Shown here: in pieces, positions 27,123 through 36,110 of the stretch
Numbering within the stretch: position 1 is the first letter of the stretch
Layout of the letters: the number at the start of each line of letters is the position of its first letter
Origin: Geodermatophilus obscurus DSM 43160
GTDB lineage: Bacteria > Actinomycetota > Actinomycetes > Mycobacteriales > Geodermatophilaceae
Direction of reading: 5' to 3'
Length of the DNA stretch: 64,000 nucleotides
Assembly: GCF_000025345.1 (NCBI RefSeq)
Contig: NC_013757.1
Coordinates: forward strand, 2,604,001-2,668,000
Position numbers and translations under genes: made by a program
Notes under the pieces: generated by a model
Told to the model about the DNA's origin: nothing
Seen by the model: only the letters and a program-made list of their open reading frames with translations
The model's database searches: none

Positions 27123-28594
27123 GCGAGCACGGTTCGTTCGATCAGCACGCGTCCATCTATGACGACACGGACACCGGGAGCGGTCGCAGTGCGGTGCGGA
27201 TCGCGTCCGTGGCCGCGCTGGGCGGTTTCCTCTTCGGCTACGACAGCGCGGTGATCAACGGCGCCGTCGCCGCCATCGAGGACCGGTTCGAGGTCGCCGC
27301 CGGGCCACTGGGCTTCGCCGTGGCCTCGGCGCTGCTGGGGGCCGCGGCCGGTGCGCTGACGGCCGGGAAGTTCGCCGACCGCTTCGGCCGGCTGTTCACG
27401 ATGAAGGTCGCCGCCGTCCTGTTCTTCGCCAGCGCGCTGGTCACCGGGTTCGCACCCAACCTCGCGATCCTGGTCATCGGCCGGCTCATCGGCGGTGTCG
27501 GTGTCGGCGTTGCGTCCGTCATCGCCCCGGCCTACATCGCGGAGGTCGCTCCGGCCCGGATCCGCGGTCGCCTGGGGTCGCTGCAGCAGCTCGCCATCGT
27601 CAGCGGCATCTTCCTGTCCCTGCTGGTGGACTTCGCCTTCGCCAGCGCCGCGGGCGGATCGCGCAACGAGTTCTGGTTCGGCCTCGAGGCCTGGCGCTGG
27701 ATGTTCCTCGCCATGGCCGTCCCGGCCGTGATCTACGGCGTGCTGACCCTCACCATCCCTGAGTCGCCGCGGTACCTCATCGCCACCCACCGGATCCCGG
27801 AGGCGCGGCGGATCCTCAGCACCCTGCTGGGGGAGCGCGGCCTCGACATCAAGATCGAGCGGATCCGGGAGACGATGGAGCGGGAGGAACGGCCGTCGTG
27901 GGCCGACCTGCGCGCCCCGCGGTCCGGTCTCCTCCCGATCGTCTGGGTGGGCCTGGGCCTGTCGGTGTTCCAGCAGTTCGTCGGGATCAACGTCATCTTC
28001 TACTACTCGAACGTCCTGTGGGAGGCCGTCGGCTTCAGCGAGAACGACTCGTTCATCATCACGGTCATCACATCCGTGGTGAACATCGCGACCACGCTGA
28101 TCGCCATCGCCAGCGTCGACCGCTTCGGCCGCCGGCCGCTGCTGCTGATCGGCTCGGTGGGGATGGCGGTCACCCTCGGCACGCTGGCCGTCGTCTTCGG
28201 CACCGCACCGCTGAACGCCGAGGGCGCCCCGGTGCTGTCGGACGTCACCGGGCCCATCGCGCTGCTCGCGGCGAACCTGTTCGTGGTCGCGTTCGGCATG
28301 TCGTGGGGGCCGGTGGTGTGGGTGCTGCTGGGTGAGGCGTTCCCGAACCGGATCCGCGCCGCAGCGCTGGCCTTCGCCGCGGGCGGTCAGTGGGTGGCGA
28401 ACTGGCTGATCACGGTGAGCTTCCCCTCGCTCTCGGACATCTCCCTCAGCCTGGCGTACGGCCTGTACACCGTCTTCGCGGTGCTCTCCCTCCTCTTCGT
28501 GCTGCGCTGGGTGCAGGAGACCAAGGGCGTGGAGTTGGAGGACATGCACGGCAACACCAGTGCAGTCCCCGGCGAGGCTCGTCGCTCCGGCTGA
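27119..28594 (+). CDS. Sugar porter (MFS) family transporter
   Basis: 491 residues from GTG 27119 behind GGAGGGG; the start overlaps the glucokinase stop as GTGA. Twelve membrane segments can be followed. GGFLFGYDSAVINGA, KFADRFGR, PAYIAEVAPARIRGRLGSLQQLAI, PESPRYLI, QQFVGINVIFYYS and VDRFGRRPLL are sugar-porter hallmarks, and QQFVGIN is typical of hexose/xylose carriers. With glucokinase next to it, glucose/proton symport is the likely role. A long C-terminal cytosolic tail ends at 28594. Confidence 0.93.
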   Translation: MSEHGSFDQHASIYDDTDTGSGRSAVRIASVAALGGFLFGYDSAVINGAVAAIEDRFEVAAGPLGFAVASALLGAAAGALTAGKFADRFGRLFTMKVAAVLFFASALVTGFAPNLAILVIGRLIGGVGVGVASVIAPAYIAEVAPARIRGRLGSLQQLAIVSGIFLSLLVDFAFASAAGGSRNEFWFGLEAWRWMFLAMAVPAVIYGVLTLTIPESPRYLIATHRIPEARRILSTLLGERGLDIKIERIRETMEREERPSWADLRAPRSGLLPIVWVGLGLSVFQQFVGINVIFYYSNVLWEAVGFSENDSFIITVITSVVNIATTLIAIASVDRFGRRPLLLIGSVGMAVTLGTLAVVFGTAPLNAEGAPVLSDVTGPIALLAANLFVVAFGMSWGPVVWVLLGEAFPNRIRAAALAFAAGGQWVANWLITVSFPSLSDISLSLAYGLYTVFAVLSLLFVLRWVQETKGVELEDMHGNTSAVPGEARRSG

Positions 28595-28702
28595 CGACCG
28601 TTCCTGCGGTGGTTTCCCGGACGGCGTGCGGATCCGTGGTCCGGCGGCCTGTCCGGTTTCTAGACTCTGCTCCCCGGAGGTCGACACGCGGAGGTCGATC
28701 AC

Positions 28703-29170
28703 ATGCGCAGGTATCTCGTCGTCGCGAACCAGACCCTGGGCGGTCGGGAACTCCGGGAGGAGCTCCGCAGACGTGCGGTGGCGGGCGAATCCTCGTTCTA
28801 CGTGCTCGTGCCCAACACCCGGGCGGCGCACTACCACGTCGTGCCGGCCGCCGGTGGCTTCGTCCCCATGCCGAGCATGGCCACGGGCTATGGCGGGCCC
28901 GGGACCGACGAGGAGGCGACCGAGGAGGCCCGGGCGCGACTGTCCCGGATCCTGGCCGAACTGGCCGAGCTGGGTGTCGAGGCCGAGGGGCACCTGGGCA
29001 GTCCCCATCCGCTGGAGGGCATCGAGCAGGCCCTCGCGGACCGGGACATCGACGAGGTCATCGTGGCGACCCTGCCCAAGCGGGTCTCACGCTGGCTCGG
29101 TTCGGACATCCCGCACCAGGTCGAGCGACGCTTCGGTCTGCCGGTCACCACGATCGTCAGTCGAGCCTGA
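28703..29170 (+). CDS. Small Rossmann-type (universal-stress-like) hypothetical protein
   Basis: 155 residues from ATG 28703 with GGAGG upstream and a possible TAGACT -10 near 28660. RRYLVVANQTLGGRELREEL and SFYVLVPNTRAAHYHVVP form a first beta-alpha unit; DIDEVIVATLPKRVSRWLGSDIPHQVERRFGLPVTTIVS is very like the end of universal stress or flavodoxin-like domains. It is probably a small nucleotide-binding or stress protein; no enzyme motif is visible. Confidence 0.75.
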   Translation: MRRYLVVANQTLGGRELREELRRRAVAGESSFYVLVPNTRAAHYHVVPAAGGFVPMPSMATGYGGPGTDEEATEEARARLSRILAELAELGVEAEGHLGSPHPLEGIEQALADRDIDEVIVATLPKRVSRWLGSDIPHQVERRFGLPVTTIVSRA

Positions 29171-29266
29171 CCAGCAGACCCGGGGCGGCCGGCACGATCA
29201 CTGCCATCGGGACGGTCGAGAGGGGGACTGCTGCCCCACCTCGCCGTACCGCCCCGCCCCGCTTGC

Positions 29267-30064
29267 TCAGCCCGGGGCCACCCGGAAGACAGGCCAGCCG
29301 ATCTCGGTGCGCCACGCACGTGGTTCGGCCGTGTCCCTCGGGCCCACGAGGTAGTGCTCCCGCACCGGCCCGGCAACGGCCAGCGCGTTCGCCACGACCC
29401 AGGCGCCGAGCTCGCCGTAGGTGACGTCGATGTCGTCGTGCTCGCCGACGTGGGTGGTGACGGCCAGCTCGACGGCCGGCAGGGTCACCGGGTGCACGCG
29501 GCCGCTGTGCGGCGGATCGGCCGTCGGCCGGTGAACGAGCAGGTGGCCGCGGCCGTCCTCGAACAGCGCGTTGTCGTACAGCCCTCCCGGGACGCCGGTC
29601 GGTTCGCCGACGACCGCGTCCAGCTCGGCCATGGCTCCGGCGTACCAGGGAAGGACCTGGTCGTGCGACACGTCGTCCTCGACCGCGGCCACCGTCGCCG
29701 CCGGGACCGCGCGCAGCTCGACGTCCAGCCGGGCCGGCTCCGGCCGCAGCAGCCGGCGCAGCGAGGCCACCGCGGCGCGGGTGCGGTCCAGCTCCGACTC
29801 GAGCCGGTGCAGGTGGTCGGCGACCAGGCCGGCACGAGCACGCGGGTCCGGGGCGCGGAGGATGCGCTGGACGTCGGGCAGCGGCACGTCGAGCTGGCGC
29901 AGGCGGTGGATGACCTGGGCGGTCGGGATCTGGTCCGCGCTGTAGTAGCGGTAGCCGGTCGCGTCGTCCACCGTGGTCGGCTCCAGCAGCCCCGCGTCGT
30001 GGTAGCGGCGGAGGGTGCGCACGCTCAGGTGGGTCAGCCGGGAGAACTCGCCGATCGCCAGCAC
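29267..30064 (-). CDS. MerR-family transcriptional regulator with C-terminal effector domain
   Basis: About 265 residues from GTG 30064 (GTG 30079 is an alternative). The winged helix LAIGEFSRLTHLSVRTLRRYHDAGLLEP and GYRYYSADQIPTAQVIHRLR is MerR-type, followed by the dimerisation helix (ADHLHRLESELDRTRAAVASLRRLL). Residues 110-265 form a GyrI/SOUL-like effector-binding region (DVELRAVPAATVAAVEDDV, then YDNALFEDGRGHLLVH). Such regulators activate by untwisting a long-spacer promoter. The divergent SnoaL-like gene has just such a promoter in the shared spacer. Confidence 0.9.
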   Translation of the reverse strand: MLAIGEFSRLTHLSVRTLRRYHDAGLLEPTTVDDATGYRYYSADQIPTAQVIHRLRQLDVPLPDVQRILRAPDPRARAGLVADHLHRLESELDRTRAAVASLRRLLRPEPARLDVELRAVPAATVAAVEDDVSHDQVLPWYAGAMAELDAVVGEPTGVPGGLYDNALFEDGRGHLLVHRPTADPPHSGRVHPVTLPAVELAVTTHVGEHDDIDVTYGELGAWVVANALAVAGPVREHYLVGPRDTAEPRAWRTEIGWPVFRVAPG

Positions 30065-30075
30065 CAGTGCACTGT

Positions 30076-30136
30076 GCACCCTCCCCCCGCGGGAGGGTCC
30101 AGCGCTTGACCCTCCCGCGCCGGGAGGTCGCACCGT
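30076..30136. promoter_or_regulatory. Two palindromic MerR-type operators in a divergent promoter
   Basis: ACCCTCCCCCCGCGGGAGGGT lies at about 30078-30098, and GACCCTCCCGCGCCGGGAGGTC at 30108-30129 follows TTGACC. The second dyad sits inside a TTGACC-(19)-CACCGT spacing, the long spacer characteristic of MerR-controlled promoters. Transcription from it would begin close to the ATG at 30143, giving a leaderless mRNA. The first dyad overlaps the regulator's own start, suggesting autoregulation. Confidence 0.7.
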
Positions 30137-30142
30137 CGGGAC

Positions 30143-30496
30143 ATGACCGCATCGACCACCATCCGGCCCGACCAGCTCCCCGCTCCGATCCTCGGGTACC
30201 TCGCCGCGCACATGGCCCGCGACGCGGACGCCGCGCTGCGTGGCTTCGCCTCCACCGCCGTGATCGTCGACGACGGCACGACCTACCGCGGGACCGATGA
30301 GATCCGCCGCTTCCTGTCCAAGGCCGGCGCCGAGTTCAGCTACACCACCGACCTCGTCGGTGCGCAGCGCATCGACGGCGCGCACTGGGTCGTCACCAAC
30401 CGCTTGGAGGGCGACTTCCCCGGCGGCGTCGTCGACCTCCGCTACCGCTTCGCGATGGACGGCGACCTCATCGCGGAGCTCGTCATCGCGCCGTGA
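30143..30496 (+). CDS. SnoaL-like (NTF2-fold) small protein
   Basis: 117 residues from ATG 30143. HMARDADAALRGFASTAVIVDDGTTYRGTDEIRRFLS followed by VTNRLEGDFPGGVVDLRYRFAMDGDLIAELVIAP is the NTF2-like cone fold of SnoaL-type proteins, which includes cyclases, isomerases and binding proteins. It is controlled, presumably, by the divergent MerR regulator. Ligand or substrate unknown. Confidence 0.85.
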   Translation: MTASTTIRPDQLPAPILGYLAAHMARDADAALRGFASTAVIVDDGTTYRGTDEIRRFLSKAGAEFSYTTDLVGAQRIDGAHWVVTNRLEGDFPGGVVDLRYRFAMDGDLIAELVIAP

Positions 30497-30512
30497 CGGC
30501 CGGCCACGGTAG

Positions 30513-30890
30513 TCATCTCTCGGCGCTCGGCAGGCTGTGCCAGGTGTCGTGGGCGACGGCGGCCGCACCCTCGGCGTCTCCGGTGGCGCAGAGCCGGATC
30601 AGCTCGTCGTGCTGGCGGACCGAGTCCCGGCCTCGCAGGGCGGTGAACCGCAACCGCTCAGCACGGCGCACCGTGGGCGTGAACTGCTCGAGCACCGTGG
30701 CGAGCGCGCGGTTGCCGGCGATGCGCACGAGCACGCCGTGCGACTCGTCGTCGGTCCGCAAGGTCGCCTCGACGTCCCCGGACTCGAGGGCAGCGGTGAA
30801 CCGGTGATTGGCCTCGTGCATGGCCTCCAGGTCGCCGTCGAGGAGGGCGGGGGCCGCCTCGCGGACCGCCAGCTCGCACACCCGGGGCGT
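30513..30890 (-). pseudogene. GntR-family regulator, FCD effector-domain fragment
   Basis: The frame from about 30890 reads ALLDGDLEAMHEANHRFTAAL, SHGVLVRIAGNRALATVLEQF, DELIRLCATGDAEGAAAVAHDTWHSL, the helical FCD domain of FadR-subfamily GntR regulators. The helix-turn-helix domain is missing and no start codon with a ribosome site is present, so this is an N-terminally truncated remnant. It ends 17 bp from the convergent SnoaL-like gene. Confidence 0.75.
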
Positions 30891-30962
30891 TGGCAGGGGC
30901 GCGTACTGAGGTGCGCAACCGGACGGGCGGCACCGGTCGCCCGCAGACCGAGAGGAGGAGCG

Positions 30963-31712
30963 ATGACCAGCAGCACGATCGAGACCCGCACCGGCACGAC
31001 CAAGCCCACGGTGGTGCTCGTGCACGGGGCCTTCGCCGACTCGTCCAGCTGGAACGGCGTGATCGCCCGGCTCCGGCGGGACGGCTATCCGGTGATCGGG
31101 GTGGCCAACCCGCTCCGGGCACTGCACAGCGACGCGGACTTCCTGCGCGACGTCCTGGACAGCGTGGACGGGCCCATCGTCCTCGCCGGCCACTCCTACG
31201 GCGGCAGCGTCATGAGCGAGGCCGCCGACGGGCAGCCGCAGGTGAAGGCGCTGGTGTACGTCGCCAGCTTCCTGCTGGACGAGGGGGAGAGCACCGGCGA
31301 GCTGGCCGGCAGGTTTCCGGGCAACGAGTTGGGGTCGGCACTGCGGCCGGTGCCCGTTCGCGGTCCCGACGAGCAGACCGTCGACGACCTCTACATCGAG
31401 CAGCAGGAGTTCCGGCCGATCTTCGCCGGCGACGTGCCGCCGGACGTCGCCGAGCTGATGGCCGTGACGCAGCGGCCCATCGCCGGTGACGCCCTGGGGG
31501 AGAAGGCGACGAAGGCGGCCTGGAAGACCATCCCGTCCTGGACCCTCGTCACGCTCCAGGATCTGGCCGTCCCGGCCGAGGCTCAGCGGTTCATGGCCGA
31601 GCGCGCGAAGTCGCACGCGGTCGAGGTGGTCGCCTCCCACGCCGTCACCGTCTCCCGGCCCGACGTCGTCGCGCAGTTGATCGACGAGGCCGCCCGCGCG
31701 ACGGCCGGCTGA
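30963..31712 (+). CDS. Alpha/beta-fold hydrolase
   Basis: 249 residues from ATG 30963, with GAGGAGGAG upstream. TVVLVHGAFADSSSWNGVIARL is the oxyanion strand, VLAGHSYGGSVMSEAA carries the nucleophile serine, and VVASHAVTVSRPDVVAQLI holds the histidine in the expected place. The HGAFADSSSW type of opening is common in actinobacterial proteins annotated as alpha/beta hydrolases near stress genes. No signal peptide. Substrate unknown. Confidence 0.9.
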   Translation: MTSSTIETRTGTTKPTVVLVHGAFADSSSWNGVIARLRRDGYPVIGVANPLRALHSDADFLRDVLDSVDGPIVLAGHSYGGSVMSEAADGQPQVKALVYVASFLLDEGESTGELAGRFPGNELGSALRPVPVRGPDEQTVDDLYIEQQEFRPIFAGDVPPDVAELMAVTQRPIAGDALGEKATKAAWKTIPSWTLVTLQDLAVPAEAQRFMAERAKSHAVEVVASHAVTVSRPDVVAQLIDEAARATAG

Positions 31713-31759
31713 CACCAGGGCAACCGTCCGCCGGGGCCGCTCCAGCTCGGAGCCCCGAT

Positions 31760-32250
31760 GTAGACGATCGGCCTGATCGGCGTGTTCGTCGGGATCTCCG
31801 GGGCCTGATGACGATCCGCCGGCACTTCGACGTGGTGGGGGTCGCGATCCTGGCGGTGGTCACCGCGCTGGGTGGCGGGATCGTCCGCGACCTCGTGCTC
31901 GGTGACACGCCGCCTCAGGCGTTCACCAGGCGGGAGTACCTGGTCGTGGCGCTGTCGGCGGCTGCCGTCACGTCCGTCGCCCACCGCGGGTTCACCCGGC
32001 TCGCGCGGCCTTGCTCGTCTTCGACGCGGCCGGGCTGGGCCTCTTCTGCGTGGCCGGTACCGAGAAGGCCCTCGACCACGGGCTCGCGCCGGTTGCGGCG
32101 GCCCGCCTCGGGGTCACGACCGCCCTGGGTGGCGGGGTGCTCCGCGACGTCATCGCGCGAGGTCCCGGTCCTGGTCCGCTCGGAATCCGAGCTCTACGCG
32201 GTGCCGGCGGTGGTCGGGGCCTCATCGTCGGCATCGCCTCAACCCTCGAC
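31760..32250 (+). pseudogene. TRIC-type cation channel (UPF0126) pseudogene
   Basis: Pieces in order in changing frames: IGLIGVFVGISGA, then RRHFDVVGVAILAVVTALGGGIVRDLVLGD, then YLVVALSAAAVTSVAHRGFTRL, then LLVFDAAGLGLFCVAGTEKALDHG, then LGVTTALGGGVLRDVIA and VPVLVRSESELYAVPAVVGA. These cover the two three-helix repeats of prokaryotic TRIC channels including both GGG-R-D motifs. At least three frame changes and no usable start (ATGTAG) make it non-functional as read; single-base losses in G/C runs explain most of the breaks. Confidence 0.75.
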
Positions 32251-32290
32251 GCCGGCGGCCCAGCGCTCAGGGACGGCGGGGCCTTCTCCT

Positions 32291-32325
32291 GTGTCCGAGG
32301 GGCGACGCGCTACACACGCACACGG
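32291..32325 (+). repeat. tRNA-Leu 3'-end-like repeat, copy B
   Basis: GTGTCCGAGGGGCGACGCGC followed by TACACACGCACACGG. No integrase remnant precedes it; the TRIC pseudogene ends about 40 bp upstream and the metalloprotease B partner gene is about 180 bp downstream. Confidence 0.8.
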
Positions 32326-32503
32326 GGTGTCGTTGCAGATCCGCCGCCCAGTCGCGAAGGCTTCAGGAGCTGAGGGGGGTCGCCCCGGCACAGCTCTGGT
32401 CTCGGGCGCCGGGAGCAGCAGCGCGCGCTCGTCCACGTCTGTGACACTGCCGACGACCAGCCGCAAGGGTCGGCGCACTCGAGACGCCGAGATCATGCCT
32501 GGC

Positions 32504-32830
32504 TCAGAAGACCGGTTCCCCCGGAGCTGGCCCGATCGACATGTTCCCGGCCGGGTCCAGGTCGCAACGCAGCCGGGAGGCGTCGGAGGCTCGGGACGTG
32601 ACCGACCGTGTGCGGCGCCCAGCACCGCTCACACGCACCTCGACAGTCGACGCGTGTGCGACAGCCAGCGGAATCCGGACGATGTCGGCGAGGCCTATCG
32701 AGTAGTTCGTAGTGACGCCCCGTTGGTGCCACACCTCTGCGCCGTCCATGAGTACGGTGACCTCGGTATCGGCAAAGCCGGTGCCGAGCTCGACGGTGAG
32801 CTCCCCTTGTCCCAGACCTTGTGCCGTCAT
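32504..32830 (-). CDS. Small beta-rich partner gene of metalloprotease B
   Basis: 108 residues from ATG 32830, with GAGGAAGAGG directly upstream, 62 bp after the protease stop. GELTVELGTGFADTEVTVLMDGAEVWHQRGVTTNYSIGLADIV and STVEVRVSGAG alternate hydrophobic residues like a beta-sandwich. The fragment VTVLMDGAEVW resembles fibronectin or Ig-like folds. No signal peptide. The position mirrors that of the 112-residue gene behind paralogue A, although the sequences are not clearly alike. Function unknown. Confidence 0.7.
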   Translation of the reverse strand: MTAQGLGQGELTVELGTGFADTEVTVLMDGAEVWHQRGVTTNYSIGLADIVRIPLAVAHASTVEVRVSGAGRRTRSVTSRASDASRLRCDLDPAGNMSIGPAPGEPVF

Positions 32831-32892
32831 CCCTCTTCCTCGTCGCGGACCCCGGGACCGCGGGACGTACCCCGCGGCCCCGGGGCCTCAAC

Positions 32893-35115
32893 TCAGCTGT
32901 CCGAGTTCCCTCGGAGCATCCTCTGGATGGTGGATGGAGCGTTCTTCGAGCGGGCCAGCTCGGTCGCATCCTGACGCAGTCGCCGGGCGCGGTCGGCATC
33001 ACCTGCGGCGGCGTGACTGGCGGCCAGATAGGCCATCACCTGGTAGACGGTGAGGTCGTCCAGGCCGCCCGTGCCGCGGGAGGCGTCGATCGCCTGGTTG
33101 AGGAACCGGTCAGCGCGGCTCAGGTCGGGCGGACGCTCCTCCACCGATCCATCAGCGTGCAGCTTGGTGAACGGCCGGGCGGCGTTCATCCCGATGGCCA
33201 GCTGAGCGTAGACCGCGTCCCGATGGTCGGCGTGCTCCTCGACGACCTCCTGCAACGCGTCCATGCCACGGCGCAGGTAGGGCGAGTCACTGCCCAGCAG
33301 TGTCAACGCCATGCCTGTCTCGTCGCGGAGCATCAGGTCCGCGACGACGGCACTGTCGTCCCCAGCAGGTGACCACACTCGTAGGAGAGCGGTGTTGGAG
33401 ACGACGACCGAGCCGTCCGGCGCAGTGTAGCTCGCACGGATCCGGTAGGCGCCCGGATCCTCGAAGAGCTGTCCCACGCCGGCGTCGTAGCCGATGTAGG
33501 CGCTGACCGGCAGCACCTCCCCGGCCGCGGCGTCGTGCAACTCCGAGGCAGCGCAGTGCAGCACCGCAGGCCGGTGGACGACGGTGTCGCCGCTCGGCCG
33601 GCTCACCGTCACCTGGACCTGTCCGAAACTCGGGTGCAGCTGGCTGGCCCGGTGCACCAGCTGGCCCCGCTGCACGGTGAGTGCGATCTCCAGAACGATG
33701 GGTGTGCCCAGCGTCGGCCGATCCGGCGAGGTGCGGATGGACAGCTGCAGGCCGCTGGTGTCGCTGACCGCCTCGGCCGGCTGGATCGGCGCTTCCAGAG
33801 CCGCTCCGGTGCCGAAGGGCGAGCCACCCATGATCACGTTGTTGCGGAAGCCGTGACGGATGTGGGCCAGTTCCAGCCCGTCGAAGCCGAAGTCGAACGC
33901 CCCCCAGAACGCGGCTTCGCCACTCGGGGCGCTGCCTCCTGGGTTGAACCTCTTCGGATAGTTCATCCACGAGAGCGCGCCTGGCCGGTCGGGCAGCGGT
34001 GGGTTCATGAAGCTCTTGTGGAAGGAGTGGAAGAGGTTGAAGCAGTGCCCGAGCTCGTGCACATTGACGTAGAGCTGGGTGCGTTGGTCGGCCGCCGCGG
34101 CACTCTGGATGGTCTCGTAGAAGCTCGCGCAGCCCTGCCGCTGCAGCCCCTTCTGGTCGAACATGATGCCGATGACGTTCTCGGTGCTGGTCAGCTCGTG
34201 CTCTCGGGCGTGCAGCAGCCAGACCTTGAACTGCGGTCGCTCGGCGTACCGGGAGAAGTGGGTCAGCATCGCGTCGTGCAGGCTGGCATCGTTCCAGATG
34301 TGCGTTGGCGAGGTCCTGACGACGTTGGTGCCGCCCGTGTCCAGGATCTGGATGCCCGCCTCGCCGTAGGCCGCAGCAACGTTCAACTGGCGCGCTGGGC
34401 CACCGCTGGGCAGTGAGCCGGTGTTGTAGCTGTCGAAGCGCGTGACCCCGTCCTCGACGTCCTGCTCGAGTTCCACCGTGCGCAGTGCGCCGCTCTCGTG
34501 CTGGCAGACGTACGTGGCTCCGGGCGCGCCAGTGAGCGTCGACCACGTGATGGTCGCGGCGGCGGCCGGCTGGAGAACCGTCCGACGCGGGACGACCACC
34601 CGCGCCACGGTGAACGTGGTGGGCCAGGTCGTCCGCGCCGTCCCGACCACGACCATCGAGCCGTTGACGGTCGAAGTCGTGACCGCATCCACCGTCCACG
34701 AGCCGAAGTAGGTCACTGTCCCGCCGGAGACGGTGAAGTAGTCACCGCTGAGCTTCATGAGCGGCTGTCGGCCATCGACGTCGACTCGCAGTTCGAGCTG
34801 AAAGCCCGTGAGTGGAGACCGGTACCGACCGCTGGTGGCCCGGAAGGGGAGGGGGATCGGCGGGAGGGGGATGGGTGGCGCTTGTGCAGCGGCTGCCGGC
34901 GCCTGGTCGGTGAGGAAGCTCTCCAGCGCGGCAAATCCGTTATCCGCCGGTGCCACCGCGGCCGGCGCGGCGGGGTCGGCCAGCGAGGCGACGACGTTCT
35001 CGTGCGCCACGGCTCCCGGAGGCGGAGCAGGTGAGGGGATGAATGGCTGGGCAGGCGTCGTCATCGCTGCACCTGAGGCATCGGTAGGGCCTGAGTTCGG
35101 TTCGACAACGGTCAC
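32893..35115 (-). CDS. Large metzincin-like zinc metalloprotease, paralogue B
   Basis: 740 residues from GTG 35115 with GAGGAG eight bases upstream. The zinc site HELGHCFNLFH is at 353-363, with Asn instead of the usual metzincin Gly, and SFM follows at 368-370. Parallels with the 737-residue protein near 3 kb include GSW.../FGSWTVD in the N-terminal barrel, NDASLHDAMLTHFSRYAERP against GDAEMHAAMLEYRDRREALL, NVIGIMFD against RGIMYDSS, the zinc region, an Ig-like domain with SGLQLSIRTSPDRPTLGTP, and a C-terminal helical part. A Pro/Ala-rich leader of about 90 residues precedes it; no signal peptide. The gene is flanked by the repeat copy B and an integrase remnant. Confidence 0.85.
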   Translation of the reverse strand: MTVVEPNSGPTDASGAAMTTPAQPFIPSPAPPPGAVAHENVVASLADPAAPAAVAPADNGFAALESFLTDQAPAAAAQAPPIPLPPIPLPFRATSGRYRSPLTGFQLELRVDVDGRQPLMKLSGDYFTVSGGTVTYFGSWTVDAVTTSTVNGSMVVVGTARTTWPTTFTVARVVVPRRTVLQPAAAATITWSTLTGAPGATYVCQHESGALRTVELEQDVEDGVTRFDSYNTGSLPSGGPARQLNVAAAYGEAGIQILDTGGTNVVRTSPTHIWNDASLHDAMLTHFSRYAERPQFKVWLLHAREHELTSTENVIGIMFDQKGLQRQGCASFYETIQSAAAADQRTQLYVNVHELGHCFNLFHSFHKSFMNPPLPDRPGALSWMNYPKRFNPGGSAPSGEAAFWGAFDFGFDGLELAHIRHGFRNNVIMGGSPFGTGAALEAPIQPAEAVSDTSGLQLSIRTSPDRPTLGTPIVLEIALTVQRGQLVHRASQLHPSFGQVQVTVSRPSGDTVVHRPAVLHCAASELHDAAAGEVLPVSAYIGYDAGVGQLFEDPGAYRIRASYTAPDGSVVVSNTALLRVWSPAGDDSAVVADLMLRDETGMALTLLGSDSPYLRRGMDALQEVVEEHADHRDAVYAQLAIGMNAARPFTKLHADGSVEERPPDLSRADRFLNQAIDASRGTGGLDDLTVYQVMAYLAASHAAAGDADRARRLRQDATELARSKNAPSTIQRMLRGNSDS

Positions 35116-35412
35116 GCTGATCACTCCTCGAGAAGGTCGGCGCCCTCGGTCCTCCGGACGGAGCGGACGTCGGTGCAGGCTGTTGAGTTGCGCCAGCAAT
35201 CTCGCGCCAACGCCGTCACCTCTCCGTCACTTGTTGGTTACCGCGCTCGTCAGAGCCACTGCAGCGCTCCAGGCAGACCGACCCGGGCACGGGGTGCCAC
35301 CGCCAGGTTCAGCGAGGCTCCGAAGTGACACCCCGACGAGCGTCGCGTTCGAGCCCACGGCCCAGTCCCTCCGCCCGGTCCCTCGGCCGGCGAAGCTTAA
35401 GATCCGGACCTC

Positions 35413-35989
35413 GCCATGGGCTGGCGGCTGCTCGCGGCCACCGGGATGCGCCGCGGTGAGGCGCTGGCCCTGCGCTGGCGGGACGTCGACCTGGACGCCG
35501 GCCGGCTCGCGGTCCGCCGCAGCGCGGGTGTCGTGAAGGGCCAAGGGCGCCGGAGAGCGCCTCGTCGAGGGCCCGACCAGGACGGGCCGATCGCGGGTGG
35601 TCGACCTGGACGCGGGCACCGTGGCCGCGCTCCGTGCCTACCGGGCGGCTCGTGGGCTGCTGGTCCTCGACCTCGTGCGGGACCCGGGGCTGGTACTCAG
35701 CAACCCCGACGGCAGCCACCGGCACCCCGAGCGGTTCTCCCGCCGTTTCGCCGGCCAGGTCGTCCAGGCGCGCAGGGCACTGGGGGAGGAGCGGTTACCG
35801 GTGATCCGGCTGCACGACCTCCGGCACACCCACGCCACCCTGCCACTTGTGGACTGCGTGCCGGTGAAGGTCGTCTCGGAGCGTCTGGGCCACGCAAACG
35901 CCACCATCACGCTCACCGTCCACCAGCACGTCCACCCGGGCATGGGCCGCGAAGCGGCCGACCGCTTCGCGGCGCTGCTCGAGCGCTGA
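35413..35989 (+). pseudogene. Tyrosine integrase C-terminal remnant (copy 1)
   Basis: RLLAATGMRRGEALALRWRDVDLDAGRLAVRRS contains the first catalytic arginine region; an extra G near 35549 shifts the frame, after which ERLVEGPTRTGRSRVVDLD leads into LPVIRLHDLRHTHAT (H-x-x-R) and VSERLGHANATITLTVHQHVHPGM. The position of the tyrosine nucleophile is His (TVHQHV; the other copies read TVYQHV or PVYQHV). The N-terminal core-binding domain is absent. A tRNA-like repeat follows 88 bp after the stop. Confidence 0.9.
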
Positions 35990-36076
35990 CCCGGCGCGCG
36001 AGGTACCACGAGGGCCTCGGAGCCCCTGACAGCAGGACACCCGGGGTCCTGACGTGCAGGCAAACCGGGTGAGGCT

Positions 36077-36110
36077 GTGTCCGGGGGGCGACGCGCTACA
36101 CACGCACACG
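36077..36110 (+). repeat. tRNA-Leu 3'-end-like repeat, copy C, with integrase trailer
   Basis: GTGTCCGGGGGGCGACGCGC followed by TACACACGCACACG. The preceding 85 bases (TACCACGAGGGCCTCGGAGC ... GGGTCCTGACGTGCAGG) are shared with the sequences behind the integrase fragments at 48.8 and 63.5 kb, so the repeat is the end of a longer conserved trailer. Confidence 0.85.

Noticed and set aside
26618..29008. Open frame of about 796 codons on the minus strand
   Set aside because: It is antisense to glucokinase and the sugar porter, which have complete motifs; its translation is Arg/Asp/Gln-rich without domains, a GC shadow.
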